From CAYPGJ01 sp050174775 (GTDB lineage: Bacteria > Planctomycetota > Phycisphaerae > Phycisphaerales > UBA1924): a stretch of DNA of 64,000 nucleotides. The stretch lies in contig JBFXJP010000001.1 of the NCBI GenBank assembly GCA_050174775.1, forward strand, positions 310,001 to 374,000. Reading direction: 5' to 3'. Of the stretch, positions 1 to 10,830 are shown one piece after another (the first letter of the stretch is position 1; each line of letters starts with the position of its first letter). The notes below the pieces were generated by a model, which saw only the letters and a list, made by a program, of their open reading frames with translations, searched no databases and was not told the DNA's origin. Position numbers and translations under genes: made by a program.

Positions 1-2
1 TG

Positions 3-332
3 GGGCTGACGACGCTGCTGGAGGTGCACTCGGTGGAGAACCTGCTGCGCGTGCGCCCCCACATCGGGTTCCCGAACCGGTCGTACTGCCTGCTCGGGAT
101 CAACAACCGTGATCTGGAGACGATGACGACGGATGTGTCGCACACGCTTCGGCTGGTGGACCTCGTGGAGGATCGGTCGACGCTGGTGTCGGAGTCGGGG
201 ATCCGGACGCCCAAGGATCTGTCGCTGCTGCGCTCGCAAGGAGTGCGGATCGCGCTGGTGGGGGAATCACTGATGCGCGAGGCGTCGCCTGGTGAGGCGT
301 TGTCCCGGCTGCTTGCGCGTCCGGAAGCGTGA
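3..332 (+). CDS. trpC: Indole-3-glycerol-phosphate synthase, C-terminal part (5' end outside window)
   Basis: This is the last ~109 residues of indole-3-glycerol-phosphate synthase, the cytoplasmic enzyme that closes the pyrrole ring in tryptophan biosynthesis. The frame is open from base 3 and the start lies upstream of the window. Typical end-of-barrel motifs are visible in order: LLEVHS, GINNRDL, VSESGI and the phosphate-binding LVGESLMR close to the C-terminus. The protein ends with TGA and the next gene starts 53 nt later with its own candidate promoter, so it is probably the last gene of its transcript. The identification is secure; the missing N-terminal half cannot be assessed. Confidence 0.92.
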   Translation, partial: GLTTLLEVHSVENLLRVRPHIGFPNRSYCLLGINNRDLETMTTDVSHTLRLVDLVEDRSTLVSESGIRTPKDLSLLRSQGVRIALVGESLMREASPGEALSRLLARPEA

Positions 333-358
333 CGTGCGGGGAGCCACGAGGGTATAGT
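329..358 (+). promoter_or_regulatory. Candidate promoter of the DUF3568-like lipoprotein gene
   Basis: GTGACG (329-334) and TATAGT (353-358) are separated by 18 nt and lie about 28 nt before the ATG at 386. The -10 is close to the sigma-70 consensus and the -35 matches four of six positions. The -35 overlaps the trpC stop codon. Confidence 0.4.
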
Positions 359-385
359 CCCGCCGCATTCGGAAAGGGATTTCCC

Positions 386-784
386 ATGGCGCACGGACGT
401 GAGATTCTGAGGGCTGTTCTGCTGGGCGCGGCGTTGCTGGCGCCTGTGGCGTGCAAGAGCACGACCCGCACGGGCAAGTCGTACACGCTGACGGTGGACC
501 GGAGGTTGGAGGCGTTGCTCTCCGCGGACCTGCGGCGCGCGCATGAGACGGCGCTGTCGGTGGTGCGCGAGGACTACGGGTACGTGGTGAGCCGGCACGT
601 GGCGGATGCGCGGGAGGGGATCATCGAGGCCGTCACGGCGCGCGGGAACGCGGTGAAGGTGGAGACGTTCCGGGACGGGGACTACATCACGCGTGTGCGG
701 ATCTTCGTGGGGCCGCTGGGGGACGAGGCCGCGATGCGGGAGATGTTGAATCAGATCGAGACGCGGCTCAAGGAGCGGCGGTAA
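386..784 (+). CDS. Small lipoprotein, DUF3568-like
   Basis: A 132-residue exported protein. An N-terminal hydrophobic stretch (residues ~8-22) runs into APVAC, so Cys23 is the probable lipidation site, although Pro at -3 makes the lipobox atypical. The mature part (YTLTVDRRLEALL, then a mixed alpha/beta stretch ending in a helix rich in Glu and Arg) resembles the DUF3568 family of small lipoproteins, whose function is unknown. The start is the ATG preceded by GGAAAGGGA at good spacing; an in-frame start at 329 would overlap trpC and add a non-signal tail. It stands alone, convergent with the TPR gene downstream. Confidence 0.7.
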   Translation: MAHGREILRAVLLGAALLAPVACKSTTRTGKSYTLTVDRRLEALLSADLRRAHETALSVVREDYGYVVSRHVADAREGIIEAVTARGNAVKVETFRDGDYITRVRIFVGPLGDEAAMREMLNQIETRLKERR

Positions 785-802
785 TCCGGCTGGCGTGCGG
801 GA

Positions 803-1837
803 TCACTTCTTCCCGAGCTTCTTGCGGAGCTTTTTGGCTTCGGACTTGGCGTCCGAGACGCGCTTGTCCTTCTCGTGCTGCGCGATGAATGCGTCGAAGG
901 AAGCGAGCGCGGGCTCGAGGAGCGCTGCGTCGCGCTGGGCTTCGGCGAGCGCGTAGAGGACGTTCGCGCTGTCCGGGCGCATCTCGTGCGCTTTGGTGAG
1001 GGATTCGACGGCGCCCTTGTAGTCCTTGAGTTCGGCGCGCGTGAGGCCGAGCAGGTAGCGGGAGGTGACGTCCTCGGGGAAGTCGGTGACGAGGGACTCT
1101 GCGAGCGGGAGCGCGGCGTTGGGGTCTTTCTTGCCGCGGAGCAGGGTGGAGGCGTGGGCGCGGCGCGCGGTGAGTCGGTCGTCGTCTGTGGTGGCGGCAG
1201 CGGATGCGGCGGAGTATCGGGCGGCTGTCTCGTCCCAGTTCTTGTCTTTGGAGGCGAGCTGCGCGAGGAGGAGGTTGCCGAGCACGGCGCCGCCGTCGAT
1301 GGTGAGGAGTTGTTCGCCCTGTTCCCTGGCTTTCTTGTCGCTGCCGCCGGCGATGCCGGGGGCGCCTGCGAAGAACTGGGCGAGGCCGTAGCGGGCCTCG
1401 ACGTGGTTGGGGTCGAGCTCGATGGTGCGTTCGTAGGCTTTGCGGCCGCGGGACGCGATGGAGCCTTTCTCGAGGAATCCGGCGTCGTTGATGCCTGAGA
1501 AGAGCGCGTTGGCGAGCCAGTAGTGGGCTTCGGCCATGTCGGGGTCGAGTTCTGCGGCGCGTTGGGCGTGTGATTCGGCCTTCTTGAAGTCGCGCGCGTC
1601 GAAGGCGACGAGGGCGAGGCCGAGCTCCCAGCGCGCGTTGGGGCTGGTTTCGAGCGCGGAGGTGAAGAGGGAGTTTGCCGCGGAGGCTTCTTCGGGGGTG
1701 AGTGTTTGTGCGTTGTCGGCGACGGCGCGGGCGCGGGTGAATGCCGCGTCGGCGTCGGTGAAGACGGTGGAGTGCAGCGCGAGGGCGTGCGGTGCTGAGA
1801 GGGCGGTGAGGAGTACGAGCGCGATGGGGCGTGGCAT
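803..1837 (-). CDS. Exported tetratricopeptide-repeat protein
   Basis: A 344-residue protein with an N-terminal signal peptide (hydrophobic from Ile5 to Ala20, ALA-type cleavage) followed by TPR units. Motifs such as AESHAQRAAELDPDMAEAHY, then YERTIELDPN and ALAEAQRDAALLEPALASF show the A/G/P periodicity of TPR helices between about residues 80 and 320. The tail is Lys-rich. TPR domains act as protein-protein scaffolds; the partner is unknown, and the signal peptide places it in the periplasm. ATG at 1837 was chosen over a TTG two codons upstream because CGGAG sits at the right distance. It is monocistronic between the lipoprotein gene and ppdK. Confidence 0.8.
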   Translation of the reverse strand: MPRPIALVLLTALSAPHALALHSTVFTDADAAFTRARAVADNAQTLTPEEASAANSLFTSALETSPNARWELGLALVAFDARDFKKAESHAQRAAELDPDMAEAHYWLANALFSGINDAGFLEKGSIASRGRKAYERTIELDPNHVEARYGLAQFFAGAPGIAGGSDKKAREQGEQLLTIDGGAVLGNLLLAQLASKDKNWDETAARYSAASAAATTDDDRLTARRAHASTLLRGKKDPNAALPLAESLVTDFPEDVTSRYLLGLTRAELKDYKGAVESLTKAHEMRPDSANVLYALAEAQRDAALLEPALASFDAFIAQHEKDKRVSDAKSEAKKLRKKLGKK

Positions 1838-1936
1838 GGGCAACTCCGTGGGCGCGCACCCCGGGCATCGGGGCGGCCTGGTGATTGTTCGCCTCAGGGC
1901 GTGTCGAGTTTCAGGGGATGGCGTGTCGGGGCGGGC

Positions 1937-4648
<2,712 letters not shown>

Positions 4649-4793
4649 AGCGTCTCCATCCGTGTTGCGCTGTGGATGCGCGGCGTGTTGTGCGTGGCCG
4701 GCGCGCTCGAGGGCGACACCGCCCGGCGCACCGGAACACAGCAGGATACCGGTTCCCGCGGGTTTCTGACGCTCGTGCGTGTGTGAGTCTCAC

Positions 4794-4799
4794 TACGAT
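4794..4799 (+). promoter_or_regulatory. -10-like hexamer for near-leaderless pabB
   Basis: TACGAT ends 8 nt before the GTG at 4808. Transcription starting about 7 nt downstream would leave a leader of only about 2 nt. It overlaps the alternative TTG start at 4799, which argues against that start. Confidence 0.5.
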
Positions 4800-4807
4800 T
4801 GGCGGAC

Positions 4808-6268
4808 GTGAGGCCGGATCGGGTGAGTGTGGGGCGGACGGCGATCTCCTGGAAGGGGAGCGTTCGTGACATGGTGGCGGGCTGGCCTCTGGAGTTGCCG
4901 CTGCTGGCGCTGGTGTCGGACGACCCGGAGGCGTGGGGGGAGGGGGAGAGGCGGTCGAGGTGGTCGTATTTCGCGCCGGGGACGGGGGAGCGGGTGGTTG
5001 TGCCTGGGGGGGCGGGGGCTGAGGAGGCCTTGGGAGCGCTGGAGGGGGCGTTGGGGGGGGGACACGGTGGTTGGAGCGGAGCGGTGGGGGAGGGCGAGCC
5101 GCCGTTTGTCGGGGGGTGGGTTGGGGCGTTGGCGTATGAGCTGGGGTTCTCGCTCGAGCCTGCGAGCGCGCGGGTGTGCGGGCGAGACCCGCAGGGAGTG
5201 GAACAGCGCAGGAGCGTGCCACAGGCCGTGCTGACGCGCTGTGACGCGGCGTACGCGCACGACGGGGTGACGGGGAGATGGTGGGTGGTGGGGGCGCGGG
5301 GCGCGGTGGAGAGGTTGCCCGCGCTGCCGCGGGAGGGGTGCGGGGCTGAGGGTGGGGACGGGGTGCGGATCGGACGCGTGCGATCGGTGAGCGGGCGCGG
5401 GCGATATGAGGCTGCGGTGGCGCACGTGGTGCGCGCGATTCATGATGGGGAGCTGTTCCAGGCGAACGTGGCGCACGTGCTGCAGGCGCGGTTCGAGGGA
5501 GAGCCGAGGGCGCTGTTCCGGAGGATGCTGGACGCCGCGCGGCCCGCGTTCGGGGCGTATCTGGAATATCCGAGTGCGCGGCGCGTGGGGTGCGTGGTGT
5601 CGGTGAGCCCGGAGTTGTTCGTGAGCGTGGAGCCAGGGCCGAGCGGGGGCGCGCGGAGGATCGTGACGAGGCCGATCAAGGGGACGCGTGCGGCGCGGGC
5701 CGGGGCTGGGGCGGAGCTGCTGCACTCGCGCAAGGACGAGGCGGAGCTCGCGATGATCACGGACCTGATGCGGAATGACCTCGGGCGCGTGTGCGCGCCG
5801 GGGACGGTGCGCGTGGATGACGGGAGGTTGCTGGAGCGGTGCGCGGACGGGGCGCTGCTGCACACGGTGTCCGCGGTGTCGGGGCGTCTGGGCGAGGGGG
5901 TGACGGATGTGGATGTGCTGCGCGCAACGTTCCCGCCCGGGTCGATCACGGGGGCGCCGAAGATCAGGGCGATGCAGATGATTCGTGCGCTGGAGGGGCG
6001 GGCGCGGGGGTTTTATTGCGGTGGGATCGGGCTGTTTTCGGATGACGGGCACGTGTCGCTGTCGGTGGCGATCCGGACCGGGACGGTGCGCGGCGATCGG
6101 GTGAACGGTGGGGGAGTGCGCGGGACGCTGGAGTTTCCGGTGGGGGCGGGGATCGTGGCGGACTCCGAGCCGAGCAAGGAGTGGGAGGAGACGATCGCGA
6201 AGGCGTCGGTGTTGCGTCGGGTGCGCGGGGATGCGGGTCGGCGGGCGGGAGTGATGCACGATGGATGA
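4808..6268 (+). CDS. pabB: Aminodeoxychorismate synthase component I (PabB-like)
   Basis: A 486-residue chorismate-binding enzyme of the PabB/TrpE/EntC fold. The N-terminal half has FVGGWVGALAYELG, and the catalytic half has RYEAAVAHVVRAIHDGELFQANV, ITDLMRNDLGR, TFPPGSITGAPK and GIGLFSDDG. PIKGTR near residue 289 carries the lysine typical of PabB; TrpE usually has alanine there. The likely reaction is chorismate plus glutamine-derived ammonia to 4-amino-4-deoxychorismate for folate synthesis. No glutaminase partner (PabA) is in the window. GTG at 4808 is preferred over TTG 4799 because a -10-like hexamer covers the latter. The stop overlaps the start of the Nudix gene by 8 nt, implying translational coupling. 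Confidence 0.88.
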   Translation: MRPDRVSVGRTAISWKGSVRDMVAGWPLELPLLALVSDDPEAWGEGERRSRWSYFAPGTGERVVVPGGAGAEEALGALEGALGGGHGGWSGAVGEGEPPFVGGWVGALAYELGFSLEPASARVCGRDPQGVEQRRSVPQAVLTRCDAAYAHDGVTGRWWVVGARGAVERLPALPREGCGAEGGDGVRIGRVRSVSGRGRYEAAVAHVVRAIHDGELFQANVAHVLQARFEGEPRALFRRMLDAARPAFGAYLEYPSARRVGCVVSVSPELFVSVEPGPSGGARRIVTRPIKGTRAARAGAGAELLHSRKDEAELAMITDLMRNDLGRVCAPGTVRVDDGRLLERCADGALLHTVSAVSGRLGEGVTDVDVLRATFPPGSITGAPKIRAMQMIRALEGRARGFYCGGIGLFSDDGHVSLSVAIRTGTVRGDRVNGGGVRGTLEFPVGAGIVADSEPSKEWEETIAKASVLRRVRGDAGRRAGVMHDG

Positions 6269-6794
6269 AGGGCGCGGGACGGACGGGTATCGGCGCACGG
6301 TGGGGAGAGGGGGCGCGGTGATCCGCGCGGACGTGGTGGATGTGTACGTGTTCCGGCGCGGTGAGCAGGGCGCGGAGTTCCTGCAGGTGCGCCGTGCGCG
6401 CGCGCCGCTGGAGGGGACGTGGCAGCCGGTGATGGGGCACGTGGAGGAGGGGGAGACGTCGGTGATGGCGGTGCGGCGCGAGCTGCGCGAGGAGGTGGGG
6501 CTGGACGTGGGGGGCGCGGCGTGCGCGGGGCTGTGGGCGCTGGAGCAGGTGCGGCCGTTCTATGTGCATCAGATCGATGCGGTGGTGCTGGCGCCGAGGT
6601 TCGCGTGTGAAGTGGCGGCTGGGTGGGAGGCGAGCCTGAACGGGGAGCACAGCGCGGCGCGGTGGGTCGAGGAGCGAGAGGTGGGGGGGATGTTCGTGTG
6701 GCCGGGGCAGCGGGAGGCGTTGCGGGAGATCGGTGAGAGCTTTCTCACGGAGGGCGCGCCTGCGCGCGCGTTGCTCGCGGTGGCGCGGGCGTGA
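6261..6794 (+). CDS. Nudix hydrolase, possibly dihydroneopterin triphosphate pyrophosphatase
   Basis: A 177-residue Nudix protein with a complete box at residues 59-81 (G-x5-E-x7-RELREEVGL). FLQVRR and TWQPVMGHVEEGET before the box, and WPGQREAL near the end, resemble the NudB/dATP-pyrophosphohydrolase subgroup. NudB removes pyrophosphate from dihydroneopterin triphosphate in folate synthesis. The 8-nt overlap with pabB makes that role attractive, but Nudix substrates cannot be assigned reliably from sequence. ATG at 6261 lies inside the end of pabB and is probably reached by coupled ribosomes. The last 15 residues are a low-complexity Ala/Arg tail. Confidence 0.85.
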   Translation: MDEGRGTDGYRRTVGRGGAVIRADVVDVYVFRRGEQGAEFLQVRRARAPLEGTWQPVMGHVEEGETSVMAVRRELREEVGLDVGGAACAGLWALEQVRPFYVHQIDAVVLAPRFACEVAAGWEASLNGEHSAARWVEEREVGGMFVWPGQREALREIGESFLTEGAPARALLAVARA

Positions 6795-6820
6795 TGGGGG
6801 CGTGGGCGCGGGGGGTTTGG

Positions 6821-6826
6821 TAGTCT
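6821..6826 (+). promoter_or_regulatory. Candidate -10 element upstream of first DUF481 gene
   Basis: TAGTCT lies in the short gap after the Nudix gene, about 66 nt before the ATG at 6893. No convincing -35 is seen. Confidence 0.3.
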
Positions 6827-6892
6827 GCGCGTGATCGCGGCGGATGACGCCGTGTGTGTATCGAAATCCGCCCGGACCATCAGGGAGAGAAC

Positions 6893-7909
6893 ATGGGCAC
6901 GACCCGATCCTTGTCGCTCGTCGTCGGACTGCTCTTGAGCGCCGTTGTGTGCGCGGCGGACGATGCGCCGACGCCCACTCACGCCATCGTGCTGGACACG
7001 GGCGAGACGCTTCGCGGGATGCTCGTGGAGAAGACGGACGAGCACGTGGTGTTCGATCACCCGTTGCTGGGGCGCGTGACGCTGCCCGCGGGTCGGGTGG
7101 TGTCGGTGGGGACGATCCCGCCCCCTGCGGACGGCTCGGCCGCGGCGCGCGGGAGCGTTCCGCCGGTGAGCGCGACGGAGTCGTCGACGGCGAGCACGCC
7201 GCCCGCGCCCGCTGAAGCGCCCGCGCCGGCGGCGCCGCCACCGCCGGAAGCCGAGGCTCCCAAGTGGTCGGGCAAGCTCGAGGCGGGCCTGAACGGATCG
7301 GAAGGGAACACGGAGCAGCTTTCGTTCCGGATCGGCGCGTCGGTGGAGCGGAAGACGGACAAGGACGTGTTCACGGCGAGCGCGAACTATCGGCTCAAAA
7401 CGGAGAATGGGGACCGGACGCAGAACGAGCTGTTCCTGAAGGAGCGGTTCGAGTGGCTGCTGCCTCCGACGCCGTGGTCCGTGTTCATCGAGTCGAACCA
7501 GGAGTACAACGAGTTCCGTGACTACGACTTCCGTGTTGACGCCCTGGTCGGTGTGGGGTACCGGTTCATTGACGATGAGAAGACGAAGCTGATCGGGCGC
7601 GTGGGCGTGGGCGCCGCGAAGGAGTTCGGGGGGATCGACGACGACGTGTACCCGACGGCGCTGGCGTCGCTGGAGTTCAGCCACCAGATCACGGAGCGGA
7701 TCGCGTTCAGCGCGTACGGCGAGTACAAGCCGGACCTGTCGGACTTCGAGAACTACCAGCTGCTGGGGCGGGCGTCGTTCGACATCGCGTTGAACGAGTC
7801 GAAGTCGTTGTTCCTCAAGCTGGGAATCGAGGACCGGTACGACAACGATCCGGGCACGGCCGAGGCGAACGACATCGATTACTTCGCGTCGATCGTGTAC
7901 GCGTTCTGA
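6893..7909 (+). CDS. DUF481 outer-membrane protein (first of tandem pair)
   Basis: A 338-residue secreted protein. A signal peptide (SLSLVVGLLLSAVVCAA) is followed by a small beta domain containing LDTGETLRGML and HPLLGRVTLPAGRVVSV, a Pro/Ala-rich linker (~residues 80-120), and a DUF481 domain from WSGKLEAGLNGSEGNTE to the end. DUF481 proteins form outer-membrane barrels or barrel-like salt-stress proteins; the final residue is Phe, as in many barrel proteins. GGGAGAG precedes the ATG at 6893; an in-frame start at 6854 would add a non-signal tail. A clear paralogue follows 109 nt downstream on the same strand. Function is unknown; outer-membrane location is inferred. Confidence 0.85.
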   Translation: MGTTRSLSLVVGLLLSAVVCAADDAPTPTHAIVLDTGETLRGMLVEKTDEHVVFDHPLLGRVTLPAGRVVSVGTIPPPADGSAAARGSVPPVSATESSTASTPPAPAEAPAPAAPPPPEAEAPKWSGKLEAGLNGSEGNTEQLSFRIGASVERKTDKDVFTASANYRLKTENGDRTQNELFLKERFEWLLPPTPWSVFIESNQEYNEFRDYDFRVDALVGVGYRFIDDEKTKLIGRVGVGAAKEFGGIDDDVYPTALASLEFSHQITERIAFSAYGEYKPDLSDFENYQLLGRASFDIALNESKSLFLKLGIEDRYDNDPGTAEANDIDYFASIVYAF

Positions 7910-8018
7910 GCGGCCTCCGGGCCCGCATCGGGAAAGTTGGTGCGTGGGGGGGCGTGGAGCCGACGGAGGAGTCATGCTCGGCGCGGTAGGTGTGCGCCGG
8001 CCCTGATGGGAGTACGCG

Positions 8019-9143
8019 ATGCCGCACCGGCGCACCTGGCCCGTTTCGTTCGTGTTGGCCCTGTCGTGCGCGTGGTGCGGCGTGAGCTCGGGGGAAGAGG
8101 ACGTCGAAGCACGTTTGGGGGCCGGGAGCGCGGGGGAGCCGTCATCCCAACCCGCGCCCGATCAGACGGTGGTGGTGACGCTGGATACAGGGGAAACCCT
8201 GCGCGGCGTGTTGCTGACACAGAACGACGTGCGTGCGCGTCTGCTGCACCCTGCGTTGGGGCAGATCGACATCCCGAACCAGCGCATCCGTCGGATCGCT
8301 CGGGTGCAGGCGGATCGGACGGGGACGCAGCCGCAGGCCACGCCCAGAGAGGAGATCGAGGAGGCGCAGGAAGAGGCTGCAGAGGCCGCGGAGCGCTCGC
8401 CGAGCGATTCGGGCCCGACCCTGAAGCCGGAGCCTGGCACGGCGAAACCTGGCGCCGGGGTGGGGCCTGAGCCGGAGGAGAGCAAGCCGGAGGTGAAATG
8501 GTCCGGATCGCTCGAGTTCGGGCTGTCGGGCTCGAAGGGGAACACGGATCGCATCTCGACGCGGACGAGGGCCGCGGTTCGTCGGCAGAGCATGGACGAG
8601 GTGTTCACGGCGTCGCTGCGCCACCGGTACACGCGGGACCGGGATCGCGACACGGAGAACGAGCTGTACGGGCGTGCGCGCCAGGAGTGGCTGATCCCCG
8701 GCTCGCCTTGGTCGTTGTTCGTGGAGGGGGACGGGGAGCTGAACCGGTTCCGTGAGTACAACGTGCTCGCGACTGCGCTGGGGGGTGTTGGGTATGAGTT
8801 CCTGAACACGCCTGACACGCTGTTGATCGGGCGTGTGTCGGCGGGCGCGGGGTATCAGGACACGGGGCGGAGTGAGGGTGTGCGTCCCAGGGCCCGTGCG
8901 GGCGTGGAGTTCCGGCACAACATCGCCAAGGGCGTGACGTTCACGTCGTCCGGAGAGATCACGCCGGAGCTGGATGCGTTGGGGGAGTTTCGATCGCGCG
9001 TGGCCGGGGCGTTCGACATCGCGCTCAACGAGGACAAGTCGCTGCGCCTGCGGGTCGGCGCGGAGGATCGGTTCGACACGGCGCCCGGGGCGCGCGAGTC
9101 GCACGACATCGATTACTTCGTGACGCTCGTTTACGGGTTCTGA
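8019..9143 (+). CDS. DUF481 outer-membrane protein (second of tandem pair)
   Basis: A 374-residue paralogue of the preceding gene with the same order: signal peptide (VSFVLALSCAWCGVSSG), a small domain with LDTGETLRGVL and HPALGQIDIPNQRIRRI, a longer Glu/Pro-rich linker (~residues 110-160), then a DUF481 barrel starting at WSGSLEFGLSGSKGNTD and ending LVYGF. The shared phrases LDTGETLRG, NTE/NTD, DIALNE and DIDYF show the tandem duplication; the linker has diverged most. The 3' end overlaps the convergent alr gene by 13 nt. There is no strong Shine-Dalgarno; it may be co-transcribed with the first copy. Confidence 0.85.
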   Translation: MPHRRTWPVSFVLALSCAWCGVSSGEEDVEARLGAGSAGEPSSQPAPDQTVVVTLDTGETLRGVLLTQNDVRARLLHPALGQIDIPNQRIRRIARVQADRTGTQPQATPREEIEEAQEEAAEAAERSPSDSGPTLKPEPGTAKPGAGVGPEPEESKPEVKWSGSLEFGLSGSKGNTDRISTRTRAAVRRQSMDEVFTASLRHRYTRDRDRDTENELYGRARQEWLIPGSPWSLFVEGDGELNRFREYNVLATALGGVGYEFLNTPDTLLIGRVSAGAGYQDTGRSEGVRPRARAGVEFRHNIAKGVTFTSSGEITPELDALGEFRSRVAGAFDIALNEDKSLRLRVGAEDRFDTAPGARESHDIDYFVTLVYGF

Positions 9144-10426
9144 CGCAGGCCCGCGCCGGACACGCGCGTGCCCGTCTGGTCGATCGCCGGCGCCCCCGCG
9201 TCGCTGCAGACGTACTTGCGGGGGACTCGGGGGCTGAGCCGGCAGAGCAGCTCGTGGGAGATTGTCCCTGCGGCGTGCGCGACGCGCGGGAGATGGGTGG
9301 GCGCGTGCTTGTCGAGCCCGATGACCTCGACCTCGGTCCCGATCGCGGGAGTCTCCGCGAGATCGGTGACGTCGATGGTGATCTGGTCCATGCTGACGGC
9401 GCCGACGAGCGGGGCGTAGGCGGTGCGTTCGGCTGTGGCGATTCCGAGCGTGCCGCCTGATCCCCCGGCGCCCCCGGTACCCCCGGCGCGCCGCGCAAGG
9501 CTGAGCGGGTAGCCGTCGGCGTAGCCCACGGGCGCGAGCGCGAGGGTTGTCGGGCGCTGTGCCTGCCACAGGCCGCCGTAGCCCACGCGCGCCCCGGTGG
9601 GGATGTGCGAGACGTGGGCGACGCGCGTGACCCAGCGCACCGCGGGCTTGAGGGACGCGGCGTCATCGCGCAGCGCGAAGGTCTGGTCCGGCCCGAATTC
9701 CTCTTCGGCGTAGCCCAGGAGGGCGAGCCCGACGCGCACCATGTCGCGGTGCAGGCCCGGCGCGCGGAAGACGCCGAAGGTGTTCGAGAAGTGGACGGCG
9801 CAGGTGTCGGGGAGGAGTGTGCGGACGGAGTCGCACCAGTGGGAGAAGGCGACGTCCTGCTCGCGCGAGGCCTCGCCGTCACGGTCGGCGCTCGCGAGGT
9901 GGGAGAAGACGCCCGCGAGCGCGAGCCGGTCGCACTCGACGATGCGCCGAACGAGCATGGCGGCGACGTCCGGGGGAGAGCCGCCACGGGACATGCCGGT
10001 GTCGACCTCGACGTGCACGGGGAGGCGTCGTCCGCCGGAGCCGAGCAGTTCGGCGCAGGCGATGATGGCCTGGAGTTGCTGGGGGCTGTGGACGGTGAGG
10101 TGGACGCGTCCGGCGCGTGCGGCGTGGAAGAGGGCGCCGTCGAAGCCGACGTGGTCGACGGGTGCGAGGACGAGGATGGGGGTGGTGACGCCGGCTTCGG
10201 CGAGATTGGAGGCTTCGGCCGGGGAGTAGACGGCGACCATCTCGACGCCGGCGTGCTCGAGGCGGCGCGCGATGGCGCAGGCCCCGGCGCCGTAGCCGTC
10301 GGCTTTGAGGACCGCGCAGACGCCGACGTGACGAGCCTGGGATTCGCGCGCGAGGGCGCGGCGCACGACCGTGAGGTTGTGCTCGACGTTGTCGAGATGG
10401 ATGTCGATGCGGCTCAGTCGGTCCAC
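9131..10426 (-). CDS. alr: Alanine racemase
   Basis: A 431-residue PLP-dependent racemase making D-alanine for peptidoglycan. KADGYGAG near the N-terminus contains the PLP lysine (Lys41), RVGYGGLW holds the catalytic tyrosine (Tyr283) of the beta domain, and HFSNTFG, MVRVGLALLGY and VSMDQITIDV are family signatures. The longest frame extends 46 codons upstream, but GTG at 10426 is preceded by GGGAGG at ideal spacing and fits the usual beginning of the family (RIDIHLDNVEHN). A Gly-rich insert (TGGAGGSGG) lies before the MDQ motif. The C-terminal ~40 residues extend past the usual end. It is convergent with the second DUF481 gene. Confidence 0.94.
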   Translation of the reverse strand: MDRLSRIDIHLDNVEHNLTVVRRALARESQARHVGVCAVLKADGYGAGACAIARRLEHAGVEMVAVYSPAEASNLAEAGVTTPILVLAPVDHVGFDGALFHAARAGRVHLTVHSPQQLQAIIACAELLGSGGRRLPVHVEVDTGMSRGGSPPDVAAMLVRRIVECDRLALAGVFSHLASADRDGEASREQDVAFSHWCDSVRTLLPDTCAVHFSNTFGVFRAPGLHRDMVRVGLALLGYAEEEFGPDQTFALRDDAASLKPAVRWVTRVAHVSHIPTGARVGYGGLWQAQRPTTLALAPVGYADGYPLSLARRAGGTGGAGGSGGTLGIATAERTAYAPLVGAVSMDQITIDVTDLAETPAIGTEVEVIGLDKHAPTHLPRVAHAAGTISHELLCRLSPRVPRKYVCSDAGAPAIDQTGTRVSGAGLRQNP

Positions 10427-10508
10427 CAGTTCCTCCCGGCGCCTGATCCTTGGCGCGGCGTGGGGGTTTGTGGGAAGCCCGCCGCAATCCATGGCGGGAC
10501 GCTCCACC

Positions 10509-10537
10509 TTGTATCCGAGCCCTTCGGGCCCTACTAT
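10509..10537 (+). promoter_or_regulatory. Candidate promoter of the RNA helicase gene
   Basis: TTGTAT (10509-10514) and TACTAT (10532-10537) are spaced by 17 nt, in the divergent gap between alr and the helicase. If used, it gives a leader of nearly 290 nt to the ATG at 10831. An in-frame ATG at 10549 follows 11 nt after the -10, so a longer, near-leaderless product cannot be excluded. Confidence 0.4.
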
Positions 10538-10830
10538 CCATCGACCTGATGGGGCGTGTTTCATCGCCCGTCAGGCCGGCCCAGCCGCAGGCTTTCCCGA
10601 AAACCCGAAGGTGGCGTCGCGGCACGCCCCAGAATCAGGACCCGCCGGCCCCGTCGGCGCGCCCGGACTCCCGTTTTTCGACGTTGCGCGAGGCTCGTGC
10701 CTCCAGCAGCGACATCCGCCGGATGGTTCACGCCCGCCGCCTCCCTGTTGGTGAGGCCGCGAACGCGAGTCATCCGACGCTGCTCGGGAGGGCGCGTATC
10801 GAAGAGGTGGCCGGCAGACCGGCGCCCCAA
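10538..10830 (+). other. Long leader region of the helicase gene
   Basis: This stretch is open in the helicase frame, but its composition (Pro/Arg-rich, no domain) does not look coding. Long leaders are known for cold-shock DEAD-box helicases such as deaD/csdA. No known riboswitch was recognised. Confidence 0.35.
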
